64,000 nt of DNA. Origin: Lacrimispora sinapis. Its GTDB lineage: Bacteria; Bacillota; Clostridia; Lachnospirales; Lachnospiraceae. Under the pieces are notes generated by a model. It saw nothing but the letters and a program-made list of their open reading frames with translations, was not told the origin of the DNA and searched no databases. The stretch covers positions 2,976,001-3,040,000 of the forward strand of contig NZ_CP141832.1 of NCBI RefSeq assembly GCF_043633585.1, given 5' to 3'. The position numbers were made by a program, and so were the translations under genes. Positions 15,406 to 24,240 of this stretch are shown one piece after another; positions within the stretch are counted from its first letter, which is position 1, and the number at the start of each line of letters is the position of its first letter.

Positions 15406-17730
15406 CTATCCCGCAGTCCTCTCAATGTCTATAACACCCTCGATTTGTCTCAGCTTATCAACCAGTTTTCCCAGTTCCTCCACTCCGTGGATATCAAAGG
15501 TCATGGTTATGGTCGCCTTGCCCTGTTTGTTGGTTCTGGAATTCATGGAAGTAATGTCGATCTGCCGTTCCGTAAATACCTTGGATATATCAACAAACAT
15601 ACCGATTCGGTTATTGGCAAATATTTTGATTTCTGTGGAATACCTCTCTTTGGTATCGTCACCCTCCTGCTCCTGCCATTCTGCGTCAATGAGCCGGTTT
15701 CTCTCCTCCTCCGGCAGATTAAAGACATTGATGCAGTCGGTTCTGTGAATGGAAATTCCTCTTCCTCTGGTCACAAAGCCGACGATCTCGTCTCCCGGCA
15801 CCGGGCTGCAGCATTTGGAAAAACGAACCGCAAGGTCATGAATACCCTTGACGACAATGCCGCTTCCGGAACGCCGCTTAATGGGAAGCTTGTTACTCAT
15901 GTCTTCAATGCCATTTAAAATGGTATTGTCCGTAACTTCCTTCTTTAGTTTTTTATCCCTCTCATCAATCATCTTATTGATGACCTGGCCCTCTTTTAAT
16001 CCGCCGTGGCCGATGGAGGCAAGAACGGACTCCCAGTCGCGGAACGCATAGCGCTTCATGACTTTTTCCTGGTACTCCGGCTTGTTAATATCCGAATAGG
16101 TAATTCCTTTTGCCTTGCAGTAACGGTCCACCATCTCCTTGCCGCGGATAATGTTGTCTTCCTTCAGCTCGGTCTTGAACCACTGGTTGATCTTATTCTT
16201 GGCCTGCGTGCTCTTTACCAGATTCAGCCAGTCTCTGCTGGGACCCTTGCTGTTTTGTGAGGTTATAATCTCTACCTGGTCCCCGTTCTGGATCACATAT
16301 TCAATATTGACAAGTTTGCCGTTGACCCTGGCTCCCACCATCTTATTGCCTACGGCACTGTGAATGGAGTATGCAAAGTCAATGGGCGTTGAACCGCTGG
16401 GAAGATTTTTTACATCACCGGAAGGCGTAAAGCAGTAAACACTGTCGGAAAACAAATCCAGATCGCCCTTTACCATGTTTAAGAACTCCAGGTTATCGGA
16501 CATATCCTTCTGCCATTCCAGTATCTGGCGCAGCCAGCTCAGCTTCTCTTCTTCTTTTGCGGCCGCCACCTGCCCGCTGCCGCTTTCCTTGTACTTCCAA
16601 TGGGCCGCGATTCCGTATTCTGCCGTCCGGTGCATCTCATAGGTACGGATCTGTATCTCAAAGGGCTGACCATTGTTGCCGATCAACGTAGTGTGAAGGG
16701 ACTGGTACATGTTAGGCTTTGGCATGGCAATGTAATCCTTGAAACGGCCCGGAATCGGCTTATACATCTCATGGATCACTCCAAGGGCCGCATAGCAGTC
16801 CTTGACGCTTTCCACGATGATCCTGACTGCAAACAGGTCATAGATCTGGTCCAGGGTCTTATTCTGATTCACCATCTTTTTATAGATACTGAAAAAATGC
16901 TTTACACGGCCATCTACCCTTCCTTCAATTCCGGAAGCACGCAGATGCTCCTGTACCTCGTCAACAATGCTCTTTACAAAGTATTCCCTGGCATCCTTTT
17001 TTAGTGATATTTTCTCTGCCAGTTCGTAATACGTGTCGGGATGGAGGTACTTTAAGGATAAATCATCCAGCTCAATCTTGATCTTTGATATACCGAGACG
17101 GTGTGCGATGGGAGCATAGATCTCCATGGTCTCCCTTGCCTTATCCTTCTGCTTCTCCGGCTTCATATACTGCAGAGTCCGCATGTTGTGCAGGCGGTCA
17201 GACAGCTTAATAATGATGACACGGATATCTTTTGCCATGGCTAAAAACATCTTCCTCAGGTTTTCCGCCTGAAGCTCCATCTTATCCATGGACCAGGATA
17301 TCTGGGTCAGCTTTGTTACACCGTCCACTAAAAGAGCCACTTCCCCGCCGAATTCCTCTCTCAGCTCATCTAAGGACATCACGGTGTCCTCCACCACATC
17401 ATGGAGGATGCCTGCTGCAATGGTTTCCTTATCCATCTCCAAGTCCGCCAGTATAATGGCAACGCAAAGAGGGTGAATGATATAGGGTTCACCCGATTTT
17501 CGTTTTTGGTCCTTATGCGCATCGTATGCGATTTGATAAGCCTTTTGGATCATGGTAAGATCATCGGATGGATGGTATCTTCTGATGCATTTCACCAGTT
17601 CTTCATAAAGAACCTCGGGGCTTGTAAAATCTGCCGGAGCTTCCAATTCCGTATCCAGCCTCCGCTTCTCCTGTCTTCCCATTCCCAAAGCTGTCTCATT
17701 ACTATTTTCCATGATTGGATAATCTGCCAT
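15406..17730 (-). CDS. rel: Bifunctional (p)ppGpp synthetase/hydrolase
   Basis: Makes and degrades the stringent-response alarmone (p)ppGpp. The 774 residues contain the HD hydrolase domain (HPLCVAIILADLEMD ... AGILHDVVEDT, with intact HD), the RelA/SpoT synthetase domain (YKKMVNQNKTLDQIYDLFAVRIIV, EIQIRTYEMHRTAEYGIAAHWKYK), the TGS domain (VYCFTPSGDVKNLPSGSTPIDFAY), the zinc-finger-like region (VRFSKCCSPVPGDEIVGFVTRGRG) and a C-terminal ACT domain. Length and order are those of Gram-positive Rel. It follows adenosine deaminase by 58 bases and opens the cluster that ends with aspS. Confidence 0.97.
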   Translation of the reverse strand: MADYPIMENSNETALGMGRQEKRRLDTELEAPADFTSPEVLYEELVKCIRRYHPSDDLTMIQKAYQIAYDAHKDQKRKSGEPYIIHPLCVAIILADLEMDKETIAAGILHDVVEDTVMSLDELREEFGGEVALLVDGVTKLTQISWSMDKMELQAENLRKMFLAMAKDIRVIIIKLSDRLHNMRTLQYMKPEKQKDKARETMEIYAPIAHRLGISKIKIELDDLSLKYLHPDTYYELAEKISLKKDAREYFVKSIVDEVQEHLRASGIEGRVDGRVKHFFSIYKKMVNQNKTLDQIYDLFAVRIIVESVKDCYAALGVIHEMYKPIPGRFKDYIAMPKPNMYQSLHTTLIGNNGQPFEIQIRTYEMHRTAEYGIAAHWKYKESGSGQVAAAKEEEKLSWLRQILEWQKDMSDNLEFLNMVKGDLDLFSDSVYCFTPSGDVKNLPSGSTPIDFAYSIHSAVGNKMVGARVNGKLVNIEYVIQNGDQVEIITSQNSKGPSRDWLNLVKSTQAKNKINQWFKTELKEDNIIRGKEMVDRYCKAKGITYSDINKPEYQEKVMKRYAFRDWESVLASIGHGGLKEGQVINKMIDERDKKLKKEVTDNTILNGIEDMSNKLPIKRRSGSGIVVKGIHDLAVRFSKCCSPVPGDEIVGFVTRGRGISIHRTDCINVFNLPEEERNRLIDAEWQEQEGDDTKERYSTEIKIFANNRIGMFVDISKVFTERQIDITSMNSRTNKQGKATITMTFDIHGVEELGKLVDKLRQIEGVIDIERTAG

Positions 17731-17787
17731 ATACCGTCACCTTTTTTTGTAGCATTCCCAGTATTCACCGTTTTTTAAACGTAGTTA

Positions 17788-18780
17788 TCATTCATTATAA
17801 TTATTATTGTCGAAAAATGCAATTATTTTTTCTTTCTCTGCCTGATCTAAAAAAGCCCCTTCCAGCGCATAACGGTTCATCTGCCTCAAATCTGCTTCTG
17901 TAAATCCCAGATATTTCTTGATAAGCTCCGCTTCCTTGTTAAGGGTCGTATCCGATACGGTAATGTTGTCCGTATTGTAAGTCACCCGGATTCCTCTGTC
18001 ATAAAAAGCCTTCAAAGGATGCTCTTTGATAGACGCAACTGCCTTTGTCTGTAAGTTGCTGATCACACACATCTCTAATGTAATCTTTTCCTTTTTCAAA
18101 AGGTCCATACACGTTTCCGAATGGATGGCCGCACAGCCATGTCCAATTCTCTTTGCGCCGTAAGACACCGCTTTTAAAATATGATCGCTATCCCCGCACT
18201 CGCCTGCATGAATGGTAAAGGGAATGTCTTTCCGGTAAGCCTTTTTAAAGAGAGGCTCAAAATGTTCCATCGGCACCATTCCCTCCGGTCCGGCAATATC
18301 TACACCTGCCACACCTTTCTTTAAATAAGATCCGGCAATCTCAAAGGTTTCTTCATTTTCACGGTCAGAGCCGTTGACCATGGAACAAAGCAGGACTCCG
18401 GCCTTTATGGATGAGTGTTCCATTCCTTTTTCCACTCCACGGATCACTGCTTCCACCGTTTTTTCCTTAGAAAGCCCTTTTTTTATATGAAGCTGGGGTG
18501 CAAACCGGATTTCAGCATAGATAACCCCCTGTTTCGCCAACCGCTCCACCAAATCCTTTGATGCCAGCTCCAGGGCCTTTTCGGTCTGAAGCAGCTGCCC
18601 CGGTAAATCAAAGCACTTTAAATACTCCACCAGACTTTCGCAATTTTCTCCCACGGAGACACATTCTTTCATACTGCGCCCCTCAAAATCATATCCTGTC
18701 TCATCTGCCAGCTGCCTGATCACCTCAATGGACAAAGAGCCGTCCAAATGCAAATGGAGATCCGTTTCCGGTCGTTTCAT
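17788..18780 (-). CDS. add: Adenosine deaminase
   Basis: Converts adenosine or deoxyadenosine to inosine. The zinc-binding HLHLDGS lies at residues 9-15, with HAGE, GHG and TYNTDN carrying the other metal and catalytic residues. It is 330 residues from ATG at 18780, which has GGAGGG seven bases upstream. The longer frame beginning at 18837 has no ribosome site. It lies between an AEC transporter and rel, close to apt, suggesting a purine-salvage grouping. A strong hairpin separates it from the AEC gene, so it probably has its own promoter. Confidence 0.95.
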   Translation of the reverse strand: MKRPETDLHLHLDGSLSIEVIRQLADETGYDFEGRSMKECVSVGENCESLVEYLKCFDLPGQLLQTEKALELASKDLVERLAKQGVIYAEIRFAPQLHIKKGLSKEKTVEAVIRGVEKGMEHSSIKAGVLLCSMVNGSDRENEETFEIAGSYLKKGVAGVDIAGPEGMVPMEHFEPLFKKAYRKDIPFTIHAGECGDSDHILKAVSYGAKRIGHGCAAIHSETCMDLLKKEKITLEMCVISNLQTKAVASIKEHPLKAFYDRGIRVTYNTDNITVSDTTLNKEAELIKKYLGFTEADLRQMNRYALEGAFLDQAEKEKIIAFFDNNNYNE

Positions 18781-18856
18781 AACGATCCCTCCTTCCTTCA
18801 TTGGAAACATTCTATCATATTCCCGGTAAAGCAACAATCCGTTTCCAGGATTATCT

Positions 18857-18890
18857 AAAATGGCAGACGGGAAAATCCGTCTGCCATTTT
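18857..18890 (-). terminator. Terminator after the AEC transporter gene
   Basis: Perfect 14-bp inverted repeat AAAATGGCAGACGG / CCGTCTGCCATTTT (18857-18870 and 18877-18890, 6-base loop). It begins inside the stop codon of the transporter gene. The U-tract is short (TTTTAGAT), so efficiency is uncertain. Confidence 0.72.
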
Positions 18891-19797
18891 AAAGAACCAC
18901 ACACCATAAGGGTATGGTGATCAAAGACAACAGAGTGGTCACTACCACGCACTTTGTTGCAAAAATATAATCTCCGTCATACTTTGCAGCAAGTATGGCG
19001 GTGGTGCTGCCGGCCGGCATTCCGGTAAGAAGTACGGATATTCCGGAAAGCAGGGGATCTACCGAAAACAGACGGCAGCCTGCAAATACCAGCAGGGGGA
19101 TCAAAAACAGGCGGATCACCGTATATTTTATGATTCCCCGGTCAAGGATCGTACCAGGCTTCACCTCAGCCAATATGGTTCCGATCAAAACCATGGATAC
19201 CGTAGTGGTACACCCGCCGATGTTTCTTACTGTATTCTCCAGAAATACCGGAAGGTTAAGCTGCGTGACCATTAAAAACATGCCGATGTATACCGCAACA
19301 ATGCAAGGGTGGGTCACGACTTTTTTCACTACAGTCTTCCGGTCCGGGCTTTTTGTAAAATAGGATACTCCGGCCGACCACATTACGATCCTTTGAGGGA
19401 TCAGAAAGATAGAAGCATACATCAGACCCTGGCCCCCGTAAACTCCTTCTGCAATCGGATTTCCCATAAATCCTGCGTTGGAACATACCGTACCATACTG
19501 AAGCACCTTTTTCCGTCTGTCCGGTTCCCTGTTATAAAGGGTCCTGGCAAACAGCAGACAGCCAAATTGAATTAATGTGGCGATCACCAAAATTACGGCA
19601 AATCCTTTTAAAATCTCCATATTAAACTCAATAAAAAAGGAGCTGATGATATTGCAGGGAAGAATCAGGTAAATGACCAGATCCGTCAATACAGCTTTTG
19701 CATGTTCCGGTAAAATACCTTTTTTCCGAAGCACAATGCCTGCCGCTACCAGAAGAAAAAGCATCCCCTGCAGATTTATGAGACTGCTGTAATCCAT
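18889..19797 (-). CDS. AEC-family (auxin efflux carrier-like) membrane transporter
   Basis: An inner-membrane carrier of about 302 residues with roughly ten predicted hydrophobic helices in two halves. The AEC pattern is seen at the N terminus (LINLQGMLFLLVAAGIVLRKKGILPE), at the central CSNAGFMGNPIAEGVYG and at LLTGMPAGSTTAILAAKYDGD. Bacterial members move organic acids such as malate or malonate; the substrate here is unknown. The start is either ATG at 19797 or a GTG at 19806 that overlaps the upstream stop by four bases. I prefer the ATG, eight bases after GAAGAG. It is coupled to the upstream oxidoreductase gene. Confidence 0.88.
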   Translation of the reverse strand: MDYSSLINLQGMLFLLVAAGIVLRKKGILPEHAKAVLTDLVIYLILPCNIISSFFIEFNMEILKGFAVILVIATLIQFGCLLFARTLYNREPDRRKKVLQYGTVCSNAGFMGNPIAEGVYGGQGLMYASIFLIPQRIVMWSAGVSYFTKSPDRKTVVKKVVTHPCIVAVYIGMFLMVTQLNLPVFLENTVRNIGGCTTTVSMVLIGTILAEVKPGTILDRGIIKYTVIRLFLIPLLVFAGCRLFSVDPLLSGISVLLTGMPAGSTTAILAAKYDGDYIFATKCVVVTTLLSLITIPLWCVVL

Positions 19798-19802
19798 ATT
19801 TA

Positions 19803-21026
19803 TCACTCTTCTTTTGATTTCATGTATTCATCCATGGCATGGGCCACAATTTTAGAATAGGCGACCGCCTCTACCACGGTCCTGGCTCCTAACACCACAT
19901 CTCCGGAGGCAAAGACACCCGGAATGGTGGTACGCCCTTCGTCATCGGTCATAAGAAGACCGTTTTGACTGGCTTTTAATCCTTCTGTGGTGTTCACAAG
20001 CTTGCTCTTTGGTCCCTGACTGATGGAAATGATGGTGGAATCCGCATAAACCTGTTCCTTTTCCTCGGATATCCCAATCTGTTTTCCTTCTTCATCATAG
20101 CTCACCGTTAAAAACACAGGACCGTCATCCGTAATCTCTACGATCTGCTTTCCAAACTGGAAATCTGCACCGTCAAGCTTGGCATACGTGGTTTCATGCT
20201 CGCTGGCATTGCTGCGGAGCCCTCTTGCATAGAGAGTCACCTTTCTCGCTCCATGGCGGATGACCGTTCTTGCTACGTCCATGGCAGAATTTCCCATTCC
20301 AATGACAGCCACCCGGTCTCCCAGATCATATGCATCGGGATTTGCCAGATAGTCTATGGCATAGTGGACATTGCCCAGAGATTCCCCTTTTACCCCCAGA
20401 GTCTTTGGTCTCCATACTCCGGTTCCGATAAAAATACTCTGATATCCATCCCGCACCAGATCTTTAATCTGCAAAGCGGTACCGATGGCTGTATTGGGGC
20501 GAATCTTCACGCCGAGGTCCAAAAGTTTTTTGCGGTACCGTTCCAAAATGGATTTGGGCAGGCGGAAATCCGGTATGCCGTACTGAAGGACACCGCCCAG
20601 CTTATCCTTTGCATCAAAAATGGTCACACTGTAGCCTTCCTTTGTTAAAAGAACGGCAATCGTGATGCCCGCCGGTCCTGCACCGATCACCGCCACCTTT
20701 TTTCCATTCTTGGGCTTGCATTCGATCTTCAATTTATCAAAAACCGTATCTGAAATATAGTTTTCAATACTGCTGATATGGACGGATTGGCCCTTTTTCC
20801 CGAGTATGCAGTGCCCCTCGCACTGCTTTTCGTGATTGCATACCAAAGAACACACCAGGGACATTGGATTATTCTCAAATAACATCTCTCCGGCCTGGTT
20901 GATATCTCCGCCCTTAAATGCCTGGATCATCTGTGGAATCGGGGTGTTAATCGGGCAGCCCTGCCGGCACATAGGCTTTTTACAATTTAAACAACGGTTC
21001 GCTTCGTCAATTACATGTACGGCCAT
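19803..21026 (-). CDS. GltD-like FAD/NAD(P)-dependent oxidoreductase
   Basis: A 407-residue flavoprotein like the small subunit of glutamate synthase and the NfnB/SudA group. The N-terminal iron-sulfur region has RCLNCKKPMCRQGCPINTPIP and LVCNHEKQCEGHC. An FAD-binding Rossmann motif follows (VAVIGAGPAGITIA), then an NAD(P) motif (VAVIGMGNSAMDVA) and the closing PGVFASGDVVLGA. No large glutamate synthase gene is adjacent, so the electron partner is unknown. The start is ATG at 21026 with AAAGGA eight bases upstream. It overlaps or touches the AEC gene, which suggests the carrier moves a substrate or product of this redox step. Confidence 0.88.
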   Translation of the reverse strand: MAVHVIDEANRCLNCKKPMCRQGCPINTPIPQMIQAFKGGDINQAGEMLFENNPMSLVCSLVCNHEKQCEGHCILGKKGQSVHISSIENYISDTVFDKLKIECKPKNGKKVAVIGAGPAGITIAVLLTKEGYSVTIFDAKDKLGGVLQYGIPDFRLPKSILERYRKKLLDLGVKIRPNTAIGTALQIKDLVRDGYQSIFIGTGVWRPKTLGVKGESLGNVHYAIDYLANPDAYDLGDRVAVIGMGNSAMDVARTVIRHGARKVTLYARGLRSNASEHETTYAKLDGADFQFGKQIVEITDDGPVFLTVSYDEEGKQIGISEEKEQVYADSTIISISQGPKSKLVNTTEGLKASQNGLLMTDDEGRTTIPGVFASGDVVLGARTVVEAVAYSKIVAHAMDEYMKSKEE

Positions 21027-21209
21027 ATGATTCATCCTTTCTCTATCTGCTGTTTATGAAATTGCTGCAGTCAACACAGCATTATTTTTTAATTCATATC
21101 ATATCATAGGGAAAATCATAAAATCAATAGGACCCAAAGATGTATCGAAAAAAATAAATTTTGATAAAAATATATCGATAATTGAAGAAAAACCGCCTGA
21201 TTTTTCCTC

Positions 21210-21734
21210 TTATTTTCCTTCGTAAATGATCAGAGATTCCACGTCATATCCGGCAAGTTTTTCTCTTCCTTTTAATCCTGCAAGTTCCATGATAAAGCAG
21301 ATCTTTACCACCTCACCGCCAAGCTCCTCCACTAATTTAATAATGGCTTCGATGGTTCCTCCGGTGGCGATCAGATCATCAATGATAACCACTTTCTGAC
21401 CCGGCTTGATGGAATCTTTATGGATCTCAATGGTTGCGGTCCCATACTCCAGTGCATAATCTGCAGAAAGAACCTCTCTTGGAAGCTTTCCCTTTTTACG
21501 GATCGGGATAAAGCCTTTATGCTCTGCGTAAGCCACTGGAACACCGAAGATAAACCCTCTGGATTCAGGACCGATGACAGAATCGTATTCCACACCTTCA
21601 AGCATCTGGCGAACGCCATCCACTGCCAGGGAAAGTCCATTGGGATCTTCCAGTATGGTCGTCACATCCCGGAAAATGATCCCTTCCTCCGGAAAATCAG
21701 GAATGCTTGTGACATATTCTTCTAACTTTTTCAT
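21210..21734 (-). CDS. apt: Adenine phosphoribosyltransferase
   Basis: Salvages adenine to AMP using PRPP. The 174 residues match the family. The PRPP-binding motif reads VVIIDDLIATGGTIEA (about residues 116-131), with the N-terminal IPDFPEEGIIFRDVT and GPESRGFIFG typical of Apt. In many Firmicutes apt directly precedes rel. Here three genes lie between them. Confidence 0.97.
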   Translation of the reverse strand: MKKLEEYVTSIPDFPEEGIIFRDVTTILEDPNGLSLAVDGVRQMLEGVEYDSVIGPESRGFIFGVPVAYAEHKGFIPIRKKGKLPREVLSADYALEYGTATIEIHKDSIKPGQKVVIIDDLIATGGTIEAIIKLVEELGGEVVKICFIMELAGLKGREKLAGYDVESLIIYEGK

Positions 21735-21786
21735 TTTTTATACCTCATCATTATATTATTCATACGGTAAAAGCACGACCTTTCCT

Positions 21787-21815
21787 ATTATATCGCAAAC
21801 CTGCTTTACAGGCAA
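21787..21815 (-). promoter_or_regulatory. Promoter of apt
   Basis: Minus strand TTGCCT (21810-21815), 17-base spacer, TATAAT (21787-21792), about 53 bases before the apt start. Confidence 0.65.
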
Positions 21816-21854
21816 ATGTTGTTTTTACTGTTCGGGCATTTTAGGCAACAACAA

Positions 21855-21884
21855 ATGCCTTCCGCAATGTATGACGGAAGGCAT
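21855..21884 (-). terminator. Terminator of the XerD-like gene
   Basis: Perfect 10-bp stem ATGCCTTCCG / CGGAAGGCAT (21855-21864 and 21875-21884), followed on the minus strand by TTTGTTGTTG, 20 bases after the recombinase stop. Confidence 0.75.
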
Positions 21885-21904
21885 GTCAAAGTTCTTATTC
21901 ATTC

Positions 21905-22792
21905 TTAACCTCTTGGATGGACTCCTGTATAAGCGTGGCGGACCGCATCTTTCTGGGTATAATTCATATACATCTGGGTGGTCGCCATATCCGAATGCCC
22001 CAGCATGGCTTGTACCACATGGATGTCCGCTCCGTTGCGGAGCAGATGAGCTGCAAAAGAATGGCGGAGAGAGTGAGGGGTGATATCCGCCTTAATTCCC
22101 GCCTTATCGCCGTAAAACTTGATGATCTTCCAGAATCCCTGACGGCTCATGGGCTTCCCGTTGCAGTTGGTAAACAGCCATTCCCCATCCTGTTCCTTTA
22201 ATAAATAGCTCCGTCCCCGCTCCATATAGGCAGAAAGGGCAAGCTTTGCCACTTTTCCAAAGGGGATCATGCGCTCTTTATGCTGGTCCCTGCAAGTGAT
22301 ATAGCCTACCATAAGGTTTAAATCCGTTTTTTTTAAATTGATCAACTCGGATACCCGGATGCCTGTGGCATAGAGAAGCTCCAGCATGGCCCGGTCTCTC
22401 AGTTCCTTGGGAGAATCTCCGTCTGGCTGACTTAATAAGCAGTTCACTTCATCCACGGTCAGTATGGTAGGCGCTTTTTTTTCCACCTTGGGTGCTTTGA
22501 GCAGTTCTGCCGGGTCCTTGCTGATTCTGCCTTCTGCACATTCGTAATGAAAAAATGCCTTCATGGACGCCAGTGTTCTTGAAATAGTAGTCGTTGCTTT
22601 TCCTTCCTTTTCCAGGTAAAGGATATAGGAATTAAGGCTTGTCTTAGTGACTTTGCCTACTTCTACAATCCCCTGCCGTCCCAAAAAGGAGGCCATCTGC
22701 ATCAAATCCCTCTGGTATGATACCTCAGTGTTTTTTGATGTTTTTTTTATCTCTCTCAAATAAATTATAAAATGATTAATCTCAACTACCAT
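21905..22792 (-). CDS. xerD: XerD-like site-specific tyrosine recombinase
   Basis: A DNA strand-exchange enzyme of 295 residues, probably the chromosome-dimer resolvase that acts at dif. It has an N-terminal SAM-like core-binding domain (about 1-90) and a catalytic domain with R in ATGIRVSELI, the HSLRHSFAAHLL box, LGHSDMATTQ and the nucleophile Y in MYMNYTQ. The start chosen is ATG at 22792, with AGGGG at a proper distance. An ATG two codons earlier is too close to the ribosome site. Being next to spoIIM, as in Bacillus, supports XerD rather than a mobile-element integrase, and no attachment sites or cargo are visible. Confidence 0.88.
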   Translation of the reverse strand: MVVEINHFIIYLREIKKTSKNTEVSYQRDLMQMASFLGRQGIVEVGKVTKTSLNSYILYLEKEGKATTTISRTLASMKAFFHYECAEGRISKDPAELLKAPKVEKKAPTILTVDEVNCLLSQPDGDSPKELRDRAMLELLYATGIRVSELINLKKTDLNLMVGYITCRDQHKERMIPFGKVAKLALSAYMERGRSYLLKEQDGEWLFTNCNGKPMSRQGFWKIIKFYGDKAGIKADITPHSLRHSFAAHLLRNGADIHVVQAMLGHSDMATTQMYMNYTQKDAVRHAYTGVHPRG

Positions 22793-22817
22793 TTCCATTT
22801 CCCCTAACCGTTCGGTT

Positions 22818-22840
22818 TAAAAAACGCCTTAAAATAAGGC
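22818..22840 (-). terminator. Possible terminator of spoIIM
   Basis: GCCTTA / TAAGGC stem (22826-22831 and 22835-22840, three-base loop) followed on the minus strand by GTTTTTT. It lies 170 bases after the spoIIM stop and just before the xerD ribosome site. Confidence 0.6.
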
Positions 22841-23012
22841 TTCATTCTACCATTATATAGACTATTTTCGATAAAATCAAACACATTTTTCCCACTTTTC
22901 TGGTAGTTTCCGACCACTTTACATAATATATACAAGATATTGGCTATTGGATGAATTTGTTCGCTAGATATGGTAATATTGCGGTTGTAATTTTTTTATT
23001 TTTTTTCTCTGA

Positions 23013-23609
23013 TCACAGGACATATTTCAGGAAAATCGGGTTGATCCACGCTTCCAGTGCGCTGCCGGCGGACGTAAGGAGCAAAAGCAGCAGGAAGCCA
23101 GGAATCCGGAAACGCCGTTCTTTTTGCACTCCCCAAAACAGCAGGATGGAAAAAACCGGAAGGTAGCAAAGGCACTGGGGCATGACCGTCATGAGGAAAA
23201 CGGGAAGCCCCATCAGACCTTTTTGTACGGTTATGACGGACACTACAAATCCCATGGAGAAACCTGCTCCGGCGGTAAATATGCCAAATAAAGGCAGGGC
23301 ATATGCGGTCATACCCACCAGCCAGATGATCCAAACCTCCATCATTCTCTGGCTCAGTACCTGTCCGAAAAGCTCCATGCGCTCATCCTTTGTCAGATTC
23401 ATATTTCTGTTTAAAAGCCCCAGATAGTAGCCCGCTTCATCAGCAAAGGATGAATACCAGAAATTTGCCATGACCGTCCCTGCAAAAAGTCCCGCAAAAA
23501 AGCAGAGAAGGAACACGTCCCAGGTCCTTGTGCTCCGGGTCACGGTCACATAGTTTCCTCCCGGAGCCTTTAAAAGTCTCACTCTTAATGTACGAAATAA
23601 ACTGGGCAT
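23013..23609 (-). CDS. spoIIM: Stage II sporulation protein M
   Basis: Membrane component of the DMP complex (SpoIID, SpoIIM, SpoIIP) that drives engulfment during endospore formation. The 198-residue protein has about five hydrophobic segments, the GLFAGTVMANF motif near the N terminus, and the conserved GMTAYALPLFGIFTAGAGFSMGF segment of this family (old DUF95). It starts at ATG 23609. Its ribosome site AGGGGGA lies inside the 3' arm of the upstream terminator hairpin (see findings). It is flanked by a NUDIX gene and a xerD gene, the same neighbours as in Bacillus subtilis. It implies a spore former. Confidence 0.92.
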   Translation of the reverse strand: MPSLFRTLRVRLLKAPGGNYVTVTRSTRTWDVFLLCFFAGLFAGTVMANFWYSSFADEAGYYLGLLNRNMNLTKDERMELFGQVLSQRMMEVWIIWLVGMTAYALPLFGIFTAGAGFSMGFVVSVITVQKGLMGLPVFLMTVMPQCLCYLPVFSILLFWGVQKERRFRIPGFLLLLLLTSAGSALEAWINPIFLKYVL

Positions 23610-23656
23610 AAAAAATCCCCCTACAGGTCTTGTCACACTTTATGCCTGCAGGGGGA
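23610..23656 (-). terminator. Terminator of proC-nudF overlapping the spoIIM ribosome site
   Basis: On the minus strand a 12-bp stem (5' arm 23656-23645 TCCCCCTGCAGG, 17-base loop, 3' arm 23627-23616 CCTGTAGGGGGA) is followed by TTTTTT, which runs directly into the ATG of spoIIM. One pair is G-U in minus-strand RNA but A-C in plus-strand RNA, which points to function on the minus strand. Confidence 0.85.
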
Positions 23657-23671
23657 CATTTATTCAGTTTG

Positions 23672-24220
23672 TTATTTCACATCATATTTCCGGGCATAGG
23701 CAAGAATGGCGGCTATGGTCTTTGCGTCGGTGATCTCTCCCCGGAATATCTTTTCTTCCAAATCCTTCACGGACCACGCTTCCACCTCAATGCATTCATC
23801 TTCATCAAGGTTCTGTTGGGATTCTTCCAAATCTCTGGCTACAAAAATATCAATGGCTTCATCACAAAATGCCACAGTCGTATTGACGCTGGCCAGGTAT
23901 TCCAGATTTTCTTTCCGGGTCTTATATCCGGTCTCTTCCTCCAGCTCCCGTTGTGCACAGTCGATCTTTGGCTCCATCGGATCATCCAGTGCTCCGGCCG
24001 GTACCTCCAACGTAAACCGGTCTATGGCGTTACGGTACTGGCGGACCATCAGGATCTTTCCATCTTTTGTTACAGGCACTACTGCGGCGGCTCCGATGTG
24101 ATGGATAAAATCCCAGTGGGCTTCATGACCATTGGCTAATACGGTATCTTCATAAATCGTTAATATGTTGCCTTTATATTTTAAGTTTCTGTTTAAGCGT
24201 TTTACAGGCGGCTGTCCCAT
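23672..24220 (-). CDS. nudF: NUDIX hydrolase, probable ADP-ribose pyrophosphatase
   Basis: Cleaves ADP-ribose or a similar nucleoside diphosphate sugar. It is 182 residues from ATG at 24220 (GGAGG seven bases upstream). The NUDIX box reads RELEEETGY, preceded by the PAGALDD segment typical of the ADPRase subfamily and the VRQYRNAIDRFTLEVPAG strand. There appears to be one extra residue between the box glycine and its first glutamate. It lies 20 bases after proC and just before spoIIM. Assignment to NudF rests on this context and overall similarity, not on a measured substrate. Confidence 0.88.
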   Translation of the reverse strand: MGQPPVKRLNRNLKYKGNILTIYEDTVLANGHEAHWDFIHHIGAAAVVPVTKDGKILMVRQYRNAIDRFTLEVPAGALDDPMEPKIDCAQRELEEETGYKTRKENLEYLASVNTTVAFCDEAIDIFVARDLEESQQNLDEDECIEVEAWSVKDLEEKIFRGEITDAKTIAAILAYARKYDVK

Positions 24221-24240
24221 TTTCATTCCTCCGGTCGGTG

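Noticed and set aside
21905..22792. Phage or mobile-element integrase
   Set aside because: No attachment-site repeats, no tRNA, no cargo genes, and the neighbours spoIIM and nudF point to housekeeping XerD.
23672..24220. Broken NUDIX box because of one extra residue near the glycine
   Set aside because: The catalytic RELEEETG part is intact and the extra residue falls in a loop, so the enzyme is probably active.
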